Origin: Micromonospora kangleipakensis
GTDB taxonomy: Bacteria > Actinomycetota > Actinomycetes > Mycobacteriales > Micromonosporaceae
NCBI RefSeq assembly: GCF_004217615.1
Contig: NZ_SHLD01000001.1
Location: 3,534,001 to 3,598,000 of the forward strand
Reading direction: 5' to 3'
Length of the DNA: 64,000 nt
Both the position numbers and the translations under genes were made by a program. Positions 43,907 through 52,103 of this stretch are shown one piece after another (position 1 is the stretch's first letter; each line of letters begins with the position of its first letter). The notes under the pieces are model-generated. The model was not told where the DNA came from, did no database searches, and saw only the letters and a list, made by a program, of their open reading frames with translations.

Positions 43907-44901
43907 CTTCCGATCGGGGCATGGGGAGCGAGTGCGGAGGCGCCCTCGCTGGGCTGGGCTTGCGCGGCGCGCGTGCGTACGCGGAGTGTGCGGGTGACCT
44001 GGCAGACGATCTCGCCGCGCTGATTGACGCCGAGGTGGCGGAACGTCACATCGGCTTCGTCCCTGTCGGGCTCGACGGCCAGCACCTCGGTGGCGGCGCC
44101 GATGGTGTCGCCGCGCCGGACGGGCACGGCGAACCTGACGTCGTCCAGGCCGACCTCGCGAATCGCCTGGCCGCTCGTGTCCTGAGTGGCGAGGCCGATG
44201 GTGAGGGCGAGGGTGAGACCGCCGAAGTTGATCCGCTCGCCGAAGGGCGTGTCGGCCATCTCCTGGTCGCTGAAGTGTCCGGCGGCGGTGTTCATGACCA
44301 GCAGGGTCAGGCCGTTGAGATCGAGGTCGGTGACGGTACGGGAGCGCGCGTGGCGGAAGCGGTCGCCCACCTGGAAGTCCTCGGCGAAGCCCTCCCGCAC
44401 GGCTGCGGGTTCGGGGTTGGCGGCGCGCTTGCGTACGAGGTTGGTGCGCCGGAATTCGATGACCGGATTGCCGGAGGAATCCCGGCCCACGGTGTGCCAG
44501 GTGACGATGCCGGTGTCGGGCCGCGACTCCGAGGTGCGCGCCTCGACGACCGTGCTGGACGCGTAGAGCGTCTCCCCGGGATGCACCGCGCGGAGGTGTC
44601 GGATGTCGTTCGCCCCCAGGAAGGGCCCGCCCCGCTCACTGAGGTCCTCGACGCTGAGCCCGAATACCACCGTGAAGACCAGCAGCGGGTTGACGACCTC
44701 GTCGGGGTAGCCTGCGGCCGCTGCCGCATCGCGGTTGAAGTACACGGGGTTGAACGCGAGCGTCTGGGTGGTGAACGCGATGTTGTCCGACGCGTGCACG
44801 GTGCGGCCCCAGTGGTGGTCGAAAACCCGGCCGACGACGTGGTCCTCGAAGAAGGTGCCGCGTGAGATCACCGGCCAGCTCGCCAGATCGAACGTTGTCA
44901 T
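43903..44901 (-). CDS. MaoC-family dehydratase, mesaconyl-CoA hydratase-like
   Basis: This 332-residue double hot-dog protein has TFFEDHVVGRVFDHHWGRTV, SDNIAFTTQTLAFNPVYFN, ANDIRHLRAVHPGETLYAS and a second domain with VGDRFRHARSRTVTDLDLNG, HFSDQEMADTPFGERINFGG and VRFAVPVRRGDTIGA. The length and duplicated fold match mesaconyl-CoA/itaconyl-CoA hydratases. It is the first gene of the leftward operon, coupled by GTGA to the CitE-like lyase, and divergent from the IclR regulator. Confidence 0.88.
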   Translation of the reverse strand: MTTFDLASWPVISRGTFFEDHVVGRVFDHHWGRTVHASDNIAFTTQTLAFNPVYFNRDAAAAAGYPDEVVNPLLVFTVVFGLSVEDLSERGGPFLGANDIRHLRAVHPGETLYASSTVVEARTSESRPDTGIVTWHTVGRDSSGNPVIEFRRTNLVRKRAANPEPAAVREGFAEDFQVGDRFRHARSRTVTDLDLNGLTLLVMNTAAGHFSDQEMADTPFGERINFGGLTLALTIGLATQDTSGQAIREVGLDDVRFAVPVRRGDTIGAATEVLAVEPDRDEADVTFRHLGVNQRGEIVCQVTRTLRVRTRAAQAQPSEGASALAPHAPIGR

Positions 44902-45021
44902 CGACGACTCCGTGTCATTGGGTGAGACGCTGTGCCTCTAGCTGGTCCGCACAGTCTTTGGCGCGAGGACGCGCGGTGTCAAGCCCTCCGGGTGGTCTAA
45001 ACGATCTCCTCGGTTCAGCGT

Positions 45022-45072
45022 CGGAAGACCCCTTCGAAGACCGGGCTTCGCGGGCGGCCTGCCCGGAAGACC
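45022..45072. promoter_or_regulatory. CGGAAGACC repeats in the divergent IclR promoter region
   Basis: CGGAAGACC occurs at 45022-45030 and 45064-45072, with a one-base-shorter copy, CGAAGACC, at 45035-45042. All three are direct repeats between the MaoC and IclR start codons. They are candidate binding sites for the IclR protein. The third copy is about 42 bp from the first, roughly four helical turns. Confidence 0.45.
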
Positions 45073-45184
45073 GAGCGCGACCATGGCCGGTGACACGGCT
45101 GTGCTGCGTAGCGGTACACTTGCCCAGCCGAATTGCTCCGACGGGGCCGCGCCAGCCCGCCGACCTCCTGATCGAGGAGACTGG

Positions 45185-45985
45185 ATGATGTCCGTAACCG
45201 AGCGACCTGACGAGGCGGCGGCGCAAGGCCCGGCCGGCACCCAGACCCTCATCCGCGGGCTCCGGGTGCTCGAGGTGATGGCGACGCAGAATCGGCCCAT
45301 CGGGGTGGGCGAGCTCTCGCGGTTGATCGACCTACCCAAGTCGACCGTGCAGCGGTTGCTACGCACGCTGGGCCAGGAGGGCTGGGCCGAAATGTCAAGC
45401 GATCCTGTGACGCGCTGGCAGCTCAGCCCTCGGCTGCTCGCGCTCGCCCGGACCGGCACCCCGTGGAAGACCCTGCGCGAGGCGGCGATGCCCCACCTCG
45501 CCGCCCTGGGCGCGCAGACCGGTGAGACCATCCACTTCTCGGTGCTCGACCGGGATGTCCAGATGGTGCTGATCGACCGGGTCGACTCGATCCACCCCGT
45601 ACGAACCTTCAACGCCATCGGCGCCAGCACGCCGTTGCATACCAGCGCGAGCGGCAAGGCGGTGCTGGCCATGCTCCCGCTCGACGAGGCCGAGCGAATC
45701 CTGGCGCGTCCGTTGGAGAAGGTCATGCCGAACACGAGCACCGACCCGCGGCATCTGATGCACCAGGTGCTGGAGGCGAAGGAACGGGGCTACGCGGTCA
45801 ACATCTCCGAGAACCGGCCACATGTCTGCGCCGTGGGCGCTGCGGTCGCCGGTCCCGGCGGACGACCGGTGGCCGCCGTCACCATCTCGATGCCCGACGT
45901 ACGCTTCGAACCCGCGCGCGTGCCGGAGTGGGGCGCCTGGGTTCGGGACACCGCGCGCGCGATCACGGACGCCTTCGCGCACTAG
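45185..45985 (+). CDS. IclR-family transcriptional regulator
   Basis: This 266-residue regulator has a winged HTH (LIRGLRVLEVMATQNRPIGV, LSRLIDLPKSTVQRLLRTLG) and an IclR effector domain (AALGAQTGETIHFSVLDRDV, LIDRVDSIHPVRTFNAIGAS, PLHTSASGKAVLAMLP, GYAVNISENRPHVCAVGAAV). ATGs at 45185 and 45188 both follow GAGGAGA. An upstream frame extension to 45083 has no such site. Divergent from the CoA-ester operon, it is the obvious regulator of that operon. Confidence 0.92.
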   Translation: MMSVTERPDEAAAQGPAGTQTLIRGLRVLEVMATQNRPIGVGELSRLIDLPKSTVQRLLRTLGQEGWAEMSSDPVTRWQLSPRLLALARTGTPWKTLREAAMPHLAALGAQTGETIHFSVLDRDVQMVLIDRVDSIHPVRTFNAIGASTPLHTSASGKAVLAMLPLDEAERILARPLEKVMPNTSTDPRHLMHQVLEAKERGYAVNISENRPHVCAVGAAVAGPGGRPVAAVTISMPDVRFEPARVPEWGAWVRDTARAITDAFAH

Positions 45986-46902
45986 GTAGCTGGTGTTAAA
46001 GGCGGTCGACCGGGTCCCGATCAACCGCCCCCGTTGTCGGGCGGGTGGGGTCGGTTCGGTGCGCTGGTTCGACGGGTTTCGGGTGCTGAAACCGTTGCTG
46101 GGCAGAGGTGCGGGCCCTTCAGAGCGTTTGCCGGGTGGGGTCAGCCAGGGCCTGTGGTCCTCAGCGTCACGGTAAACCCATAGTCCGCGCCTCGCCCCTC
46201 GCAGGTAGGCGGTATCGCTGCTGGGCTGCGTCGGCGGTGACGACCAACCCGGCACCTTCATCGTCTACTTAGGTAGGCCGTGCTTCTCGCGCCACCCCTG
46301 GACCAACCCGCGAACACACGCCCTACCAGGGCAAACGAAGGCTGACGACGGGGCCACCACGACGCGCGGACGCCGGGGCCGCCAGCGACTACGCTGGCGG
46401 CCCCGGCGTCGGTCTGCTCGGCTCGTGCCTGGGTCTATGGCGGGCGGGATGGCCCGCGTCCAAGCCACCCTCGACCTGGTCGAAATGCTCGACTGGCTAC
46501 GCGCCGTCCGCGACTGCCATGATCCGCGAGACAGAACCTAGGCCTGCGTCGAAGCCTGTCCCGCCGGCGCACTGGAACCCACCCGGTCAGGGCCCGGACG
46601 TCCACCAGGCCGCGCCAACCGCCAACCCGTCGCCCGCTACGACGTGGGCACCGCGAGCAGCAGCGGTTGCGAAACCGATCCGCGCCTGCCCCGGCAATGA
46701 TCAAGTAACAGTCTTGACATCCCAGTAGTGCCCGAGCAAGATTCGTCACACCACTGGTCAACACGACGTTCCACCCAGCGACACGCCGGAGTCTTCCGAT
46801 ATCCACTGCGGCCAGCGCTTGGGCAATCTTGATCACTGCCAGCTTGGCTCCCGGGAAAGACGGGAGCTGGGCTATCGCTTCGCAAGGTGTGGGAGGTAAG
46901 TC
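45986..46902. other. 917-bp region without an intact gene
   Basis: The region between the IclR gene and the SDR holds one very strong hairpin (46369-46410) and scattered short frames. One rightward frame at about 46450-46541 reads ARVQATLDLVEMLDWLRAVR then DCHDPRDRT and stops, resembling the start of an ISAs1-type transposase (compare DPRDPRG in the copy at 28938-30106). A leftward frame from 46836 has no recognisable family. I read the segment as IS debris. Confidence 0.4.
46369..46410. terminator. Hairpin with 19-bp perfect stem
   Basis: GACGCCGGGGCCGCCAGCG at 46369-46387 pairs fully with 46392-46410 around the loop ACTA. It is extremely stable and bidirectional, with no T-tract. It lies about 380 bp after the IclR gene and so may belong to a lost gene or IS. 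Confidence 0.75.
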
Positions 46903-47664
46903 ATGCCCGAAGGCCGCCTGAACGGACAGGTCGCTGTCGTCACGGGCGCCGGCCGGAACATCGGCCGCGCAATCGCCCTTCTCTTCGCTGCCGAGGGTGC
47001 TGCGGTTGTCGTCAACGGTTCCCGCAATGTCGACGCGGTCAACTCGGTCGTCGAGGAGATTCAGAGCAAGGGCGGAAAGGCCATACCGGCGATGGCCGAT
47101 GTTTCAGACCCGGACGCAGTTGCCGACATGATTTCGCGGGCGAGCAGCATACTGGGCCCGGTCGACATCGTCGTCAACAACGTCGGCGTCCGCAAGGCCA
47201 AGAAGTTCGAAGACATCACCATCGAGGACTGGCGATCGACGTTCGCCACGAACCTGGACTCGGTGTTCTACCTGGCGCGTACCGTCCTGCCGGGGATGCG
47301 TGAGCGTAGGCGTGGTCGCATCATCAATATTTCCGGCTACGACGGCTGGACGGGCCACATCGAAAACCGCGCCGCGAACATCGCTGCGAAGGCAGGGATG
47401 CACGGCCTCACGAAGGCCATCGCCCGGGAGTACTCGCGGTACGGGATCACCGTGAACACCGTGGCACCAGGCGCGATCGAGACGGAACGCAACCCGGAGG
47501 ATTACGCCCACATCGATGTGGAAGCCCTCCGCGGACGCATCGCGACCAGGACCTTCGGGGCGGTCGACGACATCGCCGAGGCCTGTCTCTACCTCGCCTC
47601 GCCCGCTGCCGGATTCGTCACCGGACAGGTACTGCACGTCAACGGCGGCGAGTTCATGTTTTAG
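46903..47664 (+). CDS. SDR-fold oxidoreductase with Asn at the catalytic Tyr position
   Basis: This 253-residue protein has SDR cofactor motif TGAGRNIGRA, acidic DVSDPDAV and NNVGVRKAKKF (the NNAG region). The Ser region IINISGYDGWTGHI and the C-terminal TGQVLHVNGGEFMF are present. Where classical enzymes have YxxxK it reads AANIAAKAGMHGLTKA, so Asn replaces Tyr while Lys is kept. The broken paralogue at 36622 has the same change, so it is not a random error. Chemistry other than simple hydride transfer, or use of another residue as the acid, should be considered. It precedes the AAHS transporter. Confidence 0.88.
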   Translation: MPEGRLNGQVAVVTGAGRNIGRAIALLFAAEGAAVVVNGSRNVDAVNSVVEEIQSKGGKAIPAMADVSDPDAVADMISRASSILGPVDIVVNNVGVRKAKKFEDITIEDWRSTFATNLDSVFYLARTVLPGMRERRRGRIINISGYDGWTGHIENRAANIAAKAGMHGLTKAIAREYSRYGITVNTVAPGAIETERNPEDYAHIDVEALRGRIATRTFGAVDDIAEACLYLASPAAGFVTGQVLHVNGGEFMF

Positions 47665-47728
47665 CCCTAGCGTTCAGTCACCACATCCTTATCCGTAGAC
47701 ATCACTGGATGAAAGAGGATTAGTGGAA

Positions 47729-49072
47729 ATGGAAAAGAGCACGTCCCAGCCCACCCAGAAAGCTAGCTTCGCCGCTCTGCTCGTACTCGTTACCGTGATC
47801 GCCGTGGCCGACGGCTACGACCTCACGGTGCTGTCGGCGGCGCTGCCGGTGATCCTTGCCAAACACGAATGGGGACTCACGGCGGCCACTGCGGGCGTCG
47901 TGGCGAGCATTCAGATGCTCGGCCTCTTGATCGGCGCGATCCTGTCCGGCTACCTCCGCGACCGGATCGGCGGCCGCAAGATGCTGATCCTGAACCTGCT
48001 CTTCTTCTCGATCTTTACGGCTACCGTGCCACTGGCGCCCAACGCGGCCGTGTTCGGGGCGTTCCGCTTCCTCGGCGGCCTCGGCCTGGGCGGGATCATC
48101 CCGGTCATGATCGTGTTGGTCTCGGAGTTCTCCCCGCCCGGCCGTAGACACCTCAACAACACGGTCCTGCTGATGGGAACCGCCGTGGGAGGCCTGCTTG
48201 CCCCGCTCAGTGGCGCTCTGATCCTGCCCCACGCGAACTTCCGCTGGCTCTTCATCGTTGGTGGCCTGTTCCCGCTCATTGTGCTCGTGCCGCTTGTCGG
48301 GAAGTTCGTCCCCGAGTCGCCGACGTATCTGCTGACGCGCGGAGCGGATGAGGCGCGGACGATCGCTGACAGGTACGGGATCGAGCTCGACGAGACCGTC
48401 GCGCCGATGGCTTCCGACGGAAAGCGAACCCGGAGCAACGCGCTGCGGTACCTGTTCAACCGATCGAGAGTGGCGCGAACGGTGCTGCTACTCATCGCCG
48501 AGTTCTTCATCATGGGGGTCGCGCTCGGCCTGACATCGACCTGGTTGCCCCAGTACCTCGTCCTCGGCGGCTTCGAGATCACCAACGCCCTGCTCGTCTC
48601 GGTAACCACCTTCGCCGGCGCCATCGTCGGAAGTCTCGTCGGCGGGTGGCTGCAGGACCGGACCAACCCCAAGTTGATCGTCGTCATCGGCTGCTTCGGC
48701 GGAGCAGCGACCCTGCTGCTCATCGGAGCCGCGTTGCAGGTCGCCGCGCTGGTCTACGTGCTCGTATTCGCGCTGGGCTTCCTGAACACGATCTACATCA
48801 TGAACGGCTTCATCGCGAACTCGCACCCGGCGGCAGTTCGCGCCACGATGGTCGGCCTCGCATTTGGAGTCGGCCGCACCGGCGCGATCTTCCTCACTGC
48901 GGCCGGTGGCTGGGTGGCTGCGGCCGCTCTCCCTCCCGCGGCCAACTTCTGGTTGTGGTCAGTGGCGTTGTTCATCCCCGCGGTCGTCCTGCTGTTCGCA
49001 CGCTCGACCAGCAGCGTTCCCGTGGCCGGAGCGGTTGCCAACGCCCCGGCGGTGGCGAGCAACGTCGGGTAG
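47729..49072 (+). CDS. MFS transporter, aromatic acid:H+ symporter (AAHS)-like
   Basis: This 447-residue permease has DGYDLTVLSAALPVILAKHE in helix 1 (AAHS hallmark), GYLRDRIGGRKMLIL in loop 2-3, and FRFLGGLGLGGIIPVMIVLV in helix 4. A long central loop carries FVPESPTYLLTRG, and the helix 11 region is GLAFGVGRTGAIFLTAAGGW. ATG at 47729 is favoured over GTG at 47723 because AGAGGA lies nine bases before it. It probably takes up an aromatic or related acid. The terminator at 49099 ends the unit. Confidence 0.9.
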   Translation: MEKSTSQPTQKASFAALLVLVTVIAVADGYDLTVLSAALPVILAKHEWGLTAATAGVVASIQMLGLLIGAILSGYLRDRIGGRKMLILNLLFFSIFTATVPLAPNAAVFGAFRFLGGLGLGGIIPVMIVLVSEFSPPGRRHLNNTVLLMGTAVGGLLAPLSGALILPHANFRWLFIVGGLFPLIVLVPLVGKFVPESPTYLLTRGADEARTIADRYGIELDETVAPMASDGKRTRSNALRYLFNRSRVARTVLLLIAEFFIMGVALGLTSTWLPQYLVLGGFEITNALLVSVTTFAGAIVGSLVGGWLQDRTNPKLIVVIGCFGGAATLLLIGAALQVAALVYVLVFALGFLNTIYIMNGFIANSHPAAVRATMVGLAFGVGRTGAIFLTAAGGWVAAAALPPAANFWLWSVALFIPAVVLLFARSTSSVPVAGAVANAPAVASNVG

Positions 49073-49098
49073 TCCGCGACAACGAGACCAGGGTGTCT

Positions 49099-49134
49099 TG
49101 CGGTCCCGTCCCGAATTTGAGGGACGGGACCGCA
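49099..49134. terminator. Hairpin terminator after the AAHS transporter
   Basis: TGCGGTCCCGTCCC at 49099-49112 pairs perfectly with GGGACGGGACCGCA at 49121-49134 around an eight-base loop. It lies 27 bases after the transporter stop. Confidence 0.85.
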
Positions 49135-49385
49135 CACCCCCACGGCTCGACTGCCAGTGATGCGAAGAGCGGGTCCGTCCTTCGGTGCGCGGGAAACTCC
49201 GTAGTGGTGGGGGTGCTGTTTTAGGCGTGGGCGGGTTCCGACGCTGGCCCCCGCTTACCCCCCGGAAACCCTGTCCTGACGTCCACAACCAGTGACAAGA
49301 AGAGACCAACGCCCGGCCGTGTCTGTGCAGGTCAAGGACCACTTGCGGCAAGCAATGACAAGCTCGGGGTGGCTACGGTTGGTAA

Positions 49386-49420
49386 CAAGGGGTCGTCGGT
49401 TCGAATCCGGCCGTCCCGAC
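49386..49420 (+). other. 3' fragment of a tRNA-Pro-like gene, probable attachment-site scar
   Basis: The fragment runs CAAGGGGTCG, then T-arm GTCGG-TTCGAAT-CCGGC, then the acceptor strand CGTCCCG and discriminator A, C. From memory, actinobacterial tRNA-Pro(GGG) ends CAAGGGGTCG, a 17-base T-arm, then CGTCCCGA. The complementary 5' acceptor strand CGGGACG and the D-arm are absent upstream, so this is not a whole tRNA. Identity begins in the 3' side of the anticodon stem, where tyrosine-recombinase elements commonly cross over. It is followed within 6 bases by a perfect terminator. Confidence 0.7.
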
Positions 49421-49426
49421 AGAGAG

Positions 49427-49462
49427 AAAGCCCTGACCAGCAGTATCGCTGGTCAGGGCTTT
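49427..49462 (+). terminator. Intrinsic terminator after the tRNA fragment
   Basis: AAAGCCCTGACCAGC at 49427-49441 pairs perfectly with GCTGGTCAGGGCTTT at 49448-49462 around a six-base loop, and its 3' side ends in T residues. It is a classic tRNA-gene terminator, retained although the tRNA 5' half is missing. Confidence 0.85.
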
Positions 49463-49502
49463 GACTTTCTTCTATGGGGTTTTGAACCTCCCCCCGAAAA
49501 CC

Positions 49503-50677
49503 TGTGGGGCTCGTAAATCAGGTCCGGCTACGCTGCCTGCGAATATTCATTGATCAATCCACCCAGGATCGGGCGTCGTTTGATCCGGGCGGCGGTCAGG
49601 TCCACGATGTGCGGTGGCGGATCGGGTGGCCGTTGTCCCAGCGAACGGTGCGGCCGGTGATCGTTGTAGTGCGACGTGTACCCGGCAAGGAAGGTCGCCA
49701 GGTGGCGCTCGCCGACGATGAGCATCCGGTCGGTGCATTCGCGGCGTACAGTGCCCACCCAGCGCTCGGCGAACGAGTTGGCTCTCGGCGCCTGCGGCGG
49801 AGTCTTGACCACGTCGATACCTTCCGCGGCGAACACCGCGTCGAAGGCCGCGGTGAATTTCGTGTCGCGGTCGCGAAGCAGGAACCGCAAACTGGTAACC
49901 CGCTGGTCGAGGTCCATCAACAGGTTCCGCGCCTGCTGCGCCACCCAGGCGCCGGTCGGATGGGCCGTCACCCCGACGACGTGCACCTGCCGGGTGGCGA
50001 TCTCCACGAAGAACAGCACGTAGATCCGCTTGAGGAACACCGTATCGACGGTGAAGAAATCGCAGGACAGCATCGTGTGCGCCTGGGCGGTCAGAAACTG
50101 CTTCCAGGTCGGCCCACAGCGCCGCGGCGCCGGCTCGACCCCGGCCCGGTTGAGGATCTTCCATACGGTGCTGGCCGCCACCCGGTAGCCCAAGCCGACC
50201 AGCTCACCCTGAATCCGGCGATGCCCCCAGGTCGGATTCTCGGCGGCCAGTCGCAGTACCAGGTCCTGCACTTGCTGGTCGACCGGCGGCCGGCCGGGCC
50301 GCGCGTGCGGGTATGTCCAGTGCCGGGCGACCAGTTGCCGGTGCCACCGGAGCAGGGTCGCCGGGGTGATGAAGAACGCAGCCCACTGCGGGCGGGGGAG
50401 CAGCCGCGACAACGCCGCCAACACTACCCGGTCGCCCGGCTCGAGAATGGGGCGCTTCACCTGGCGGCGGAGTACGGCCACCTGGTGCCGTAGGACCAGG
50501 ATCTCGACATCCTTGGTTCCGCCGTCCCGGGCGAGCTGGGTCAACATCTGCAGCACCTCGCGCAGTAGCAGGTACACCAACGAAGCGCTCATGGCCCGGA
50601 TCGTCGCAGCTTCCGCAAGGCTGACCTCGCACAGAATCCCACGTCAACGGGGCTGAACCTGATTTACGAGCCCCACA
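49503..50677. mobile_element. Complete IS (IS481/IS3-like, rve transposase) with 21-23 bp inverted ends
   Basis: TGTGGGGCTCGTAAATCAGG at the left end recurs inverted at 50658-50677. With the flanking CC/GG the match is 23 bp (49501-49523 and 50657-50679). One transposase gene fills the 1,175-bp element. It inserted about 40 bp beyond the tRNA-fragment terminator. I could not define a target duplication. Confidence 0.88.
49528..50592 (-). CDS. Transposase, rve integrase core
   Basis: This 354-residue transposase has N-terminal KDVEILVLRHQVAVLRRQVK, the HTH-like region NPTWGHRRIQGELVGLGYRV, and the catalytic core with Asp in MLSCDFFTVDTVFLKRIYV, Asp in FLLRDRDTKFTAAFDAVFA, and the Glu region APRANSFAERWVGTVRRECT. 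The end is GGLINEYSQAA. No frameshift is seen, and the intact ends suggest recent activity. It belongs to the same group as the remnants at 2-169 and 59689-59845. Confidence 0.92.
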   Translation of the reverse strand: MSASLVYLLLREVLQMLTQLARDGGTKDVEILVLRHQVAVLRRQVKRPILEPGDRVVLAALSRLLPRPQWAAFFITPATLLRWHRQLVARHWTYPHARPGRPPVDQQVQDLVLRLAAENPTWGHRRIQGELVGLGYRVAASTVWKILNRAGVEPAPRRCGPTWKQFLTAQAHTMLSCDFFTVDTVFLKRIYVLFFVEIATRQVHVVGVTAHPTGAWVAQQARNLLMDLDQRVTSLRFLLRDRDTKFTAAFDAVFAAEGIDVVKTPPQAPRANSFAERWVGTVRRECTDRMLIVGERHLATFLAGYTSHYNDHRPHRSLGQRPPDPPPHIVDLTAARIKRRPILGGLINEYSQAA

Positions 50678-50791
50678 GGCCCATTCGTTGATGCAGCGGC
50701 AGCGGGCGGAGCCGTAGGGCAGCATCCAGGATCTGGAGGGGGCCATCATCGGCCCGGCATTGAGCGGGCCAGCATTACAGCCGGCCATTGG

Positions 50792-51244
50792 TCAGGACCG
50801 CAATCGGCGGATCAGGACTCGAAGGGCCACGGTGAGCGCAGCGCCCACAATGGTGAGGACGACTCCGACCATGCTAGAACCGAGCGCCCAAGGTACGTAG
50901 TACGGCTCGCCGCAGTTCCAGCAGGGACCCCAATACACGCCTACCGTCAGCGCGAGCCCCCACGGGATCCCCAGCCACCCGGCTGCCATGGTGCTCCAAC
51001 CAGGGACCCGCCACGCGAATCCCGCCCCCAACGCAACGGCTGGTAGCAGCAGCGGCCAAGCCGGAGCCGTTGCGCCGAACATGGCATCGCAGACGTTGTT
51101 TAATTGCGCTTCGCAGAACCCGCACGCCGCCGCGAGCAGAGATGCCCACAACAGTCGCGGCCTGGGGACGACGAATGTCAACGCCGCGGACCCGACGACC
51201 ACCAGCAACAGAACAGGACCTTGCAGACCCAACGACGTGTGCAT
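50792..51244 (-). CDS. Small integral membrane protein, function unknown
   Basis: This 150-residue protein starts MHTSLGLQGPVLLLVVVGSA and has about four hydrophobic segments (for example WPLLLPAVALGAGFAW and SSMVGVVLTIVGAALTVALR). A Cys-rich loop, YWGPCWNCGEPYYVPWALG, lies between segments three and four. The ATG at 51244 follows GGAGG, so the longer upstream frame is not used. The CxxC in the loop could bind metal or be redox active. I know of no assigned family. Confidence 0.7.
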   Translation of the reverse strand: MHTSLGLQGPVLLLVVVGSAALTFVVPRPRLLWASLLAAACGFCEAQLNNVCDAMFGATAPAWPLLLPAVALGAGFAWRVPGWSTMAAGWLGIPWGLALTVGVYWGPCWNCGEPYYVPWALGSSMVGVVLTIVGAALTVALRVLIRRLRS

Positions 51245-52103
51245 ACGAGGGCCCTCCGAGCGGTGATCCTTCTGTGTCACCAGCGTGACGCACACCTTCA
51301 GCGCGGACGATGTCACGCTACGCGTGCTCGCGACCGCAGCCAAGAAGGCCGACGGCGACGGGGGAAAGAGACACGGGTCGACTCGCGGCCCGGGCCAGCG
51401 ACCATCGCCGCCACCAGCCGGGCGGGTCCGTGGTGGCGGTCGCACGTGTTCCCGGTGGGGACGTGGTGCCGCGGCGTGGCCGCCACGTCAACTGCCGGAG
51501 TCGGTTGGTTGGCGAAGGTATTTCCGGCTGGTCCATGACGACAGTCTGTTGGACCGGCTCTCGCTGGCCGAAGTCGAGCGCCTTCTCGCCGAGGCTGGGG
51601 TTGGGTTGCACATGCTCGAGGTGGTCGACTTCGAACGATCCCCCTGGCAGGGTGGGGTCACGTCTCGCCTGACATCCGCAGCCGACATCAACAGAGCCGA
51701 CTGCAGGCGAACACCAGCGGACAGATCAGGGGGGAGGCCGCGGACGTCCCAAACAGCGGCGGACGCTGCGACCACCGCCGGATGCGCCTTACAAGCGCGG
51801 GGCCAGGCACACCCCCGAAGCAAGTAACCCAGCCCCGCCGTGGTGAGGAAGAGGGGGGATAGGGCGTATCCGAGCGGGACCGGCAGCACGGACTGGTCAC
51901 CGGCCTCGCCGGTGAAGGGGAAAGCGCGCCCCTGCGACACCGCGGCCAGACTCCCGCATAGCTTGACCGGCGTGCGTAGCAGGCGATGTCGATGATTCGA
52001 CAAATACGTAGACGCGTTAGGAATACCGGCACCAGGATTCTCCGCAGCCGAGAGATTTCGCGCACTGGCGCGGCGTCGGCAAACCTGGATCGGGAGGTCA
52101 CCT
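51245..52103. other. 859-bp region without a supported gene
   Basis: Frames on both strands are open here but disagree, which is usual in high-GC DNA. A rightward piece around 51530-51650 (DDSLLDRLSLAEVERLLAEA, VGLHMLEVVDFERSPWQGG) has coding-like composition and may be a remnant. A leftward stretch near 51830-51930 (LGYALSPLFLTTAGLGYLL) looks like one membrane helix. Neither has a credible start plus family. The GGGAGG site at the right edge belongs to the secreted-protein gene. Confidence 0.4.

Noticed and set aside
46435..46836. A 133-codon leftward frame in the 46-kb gap
   Set aside because: The first 60 codons are plausible but the rest is Arg/Gly low-complexity from GC-rich DNA. No family or start signal supports it.
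49346..49420. A complete tRNA gene ending at 49420
   Set aside because: No CGGGACG acceptor strand, D-arm or anticodon stem 5' strand is present in the expected ~75 bp. Only the 3' part is there.
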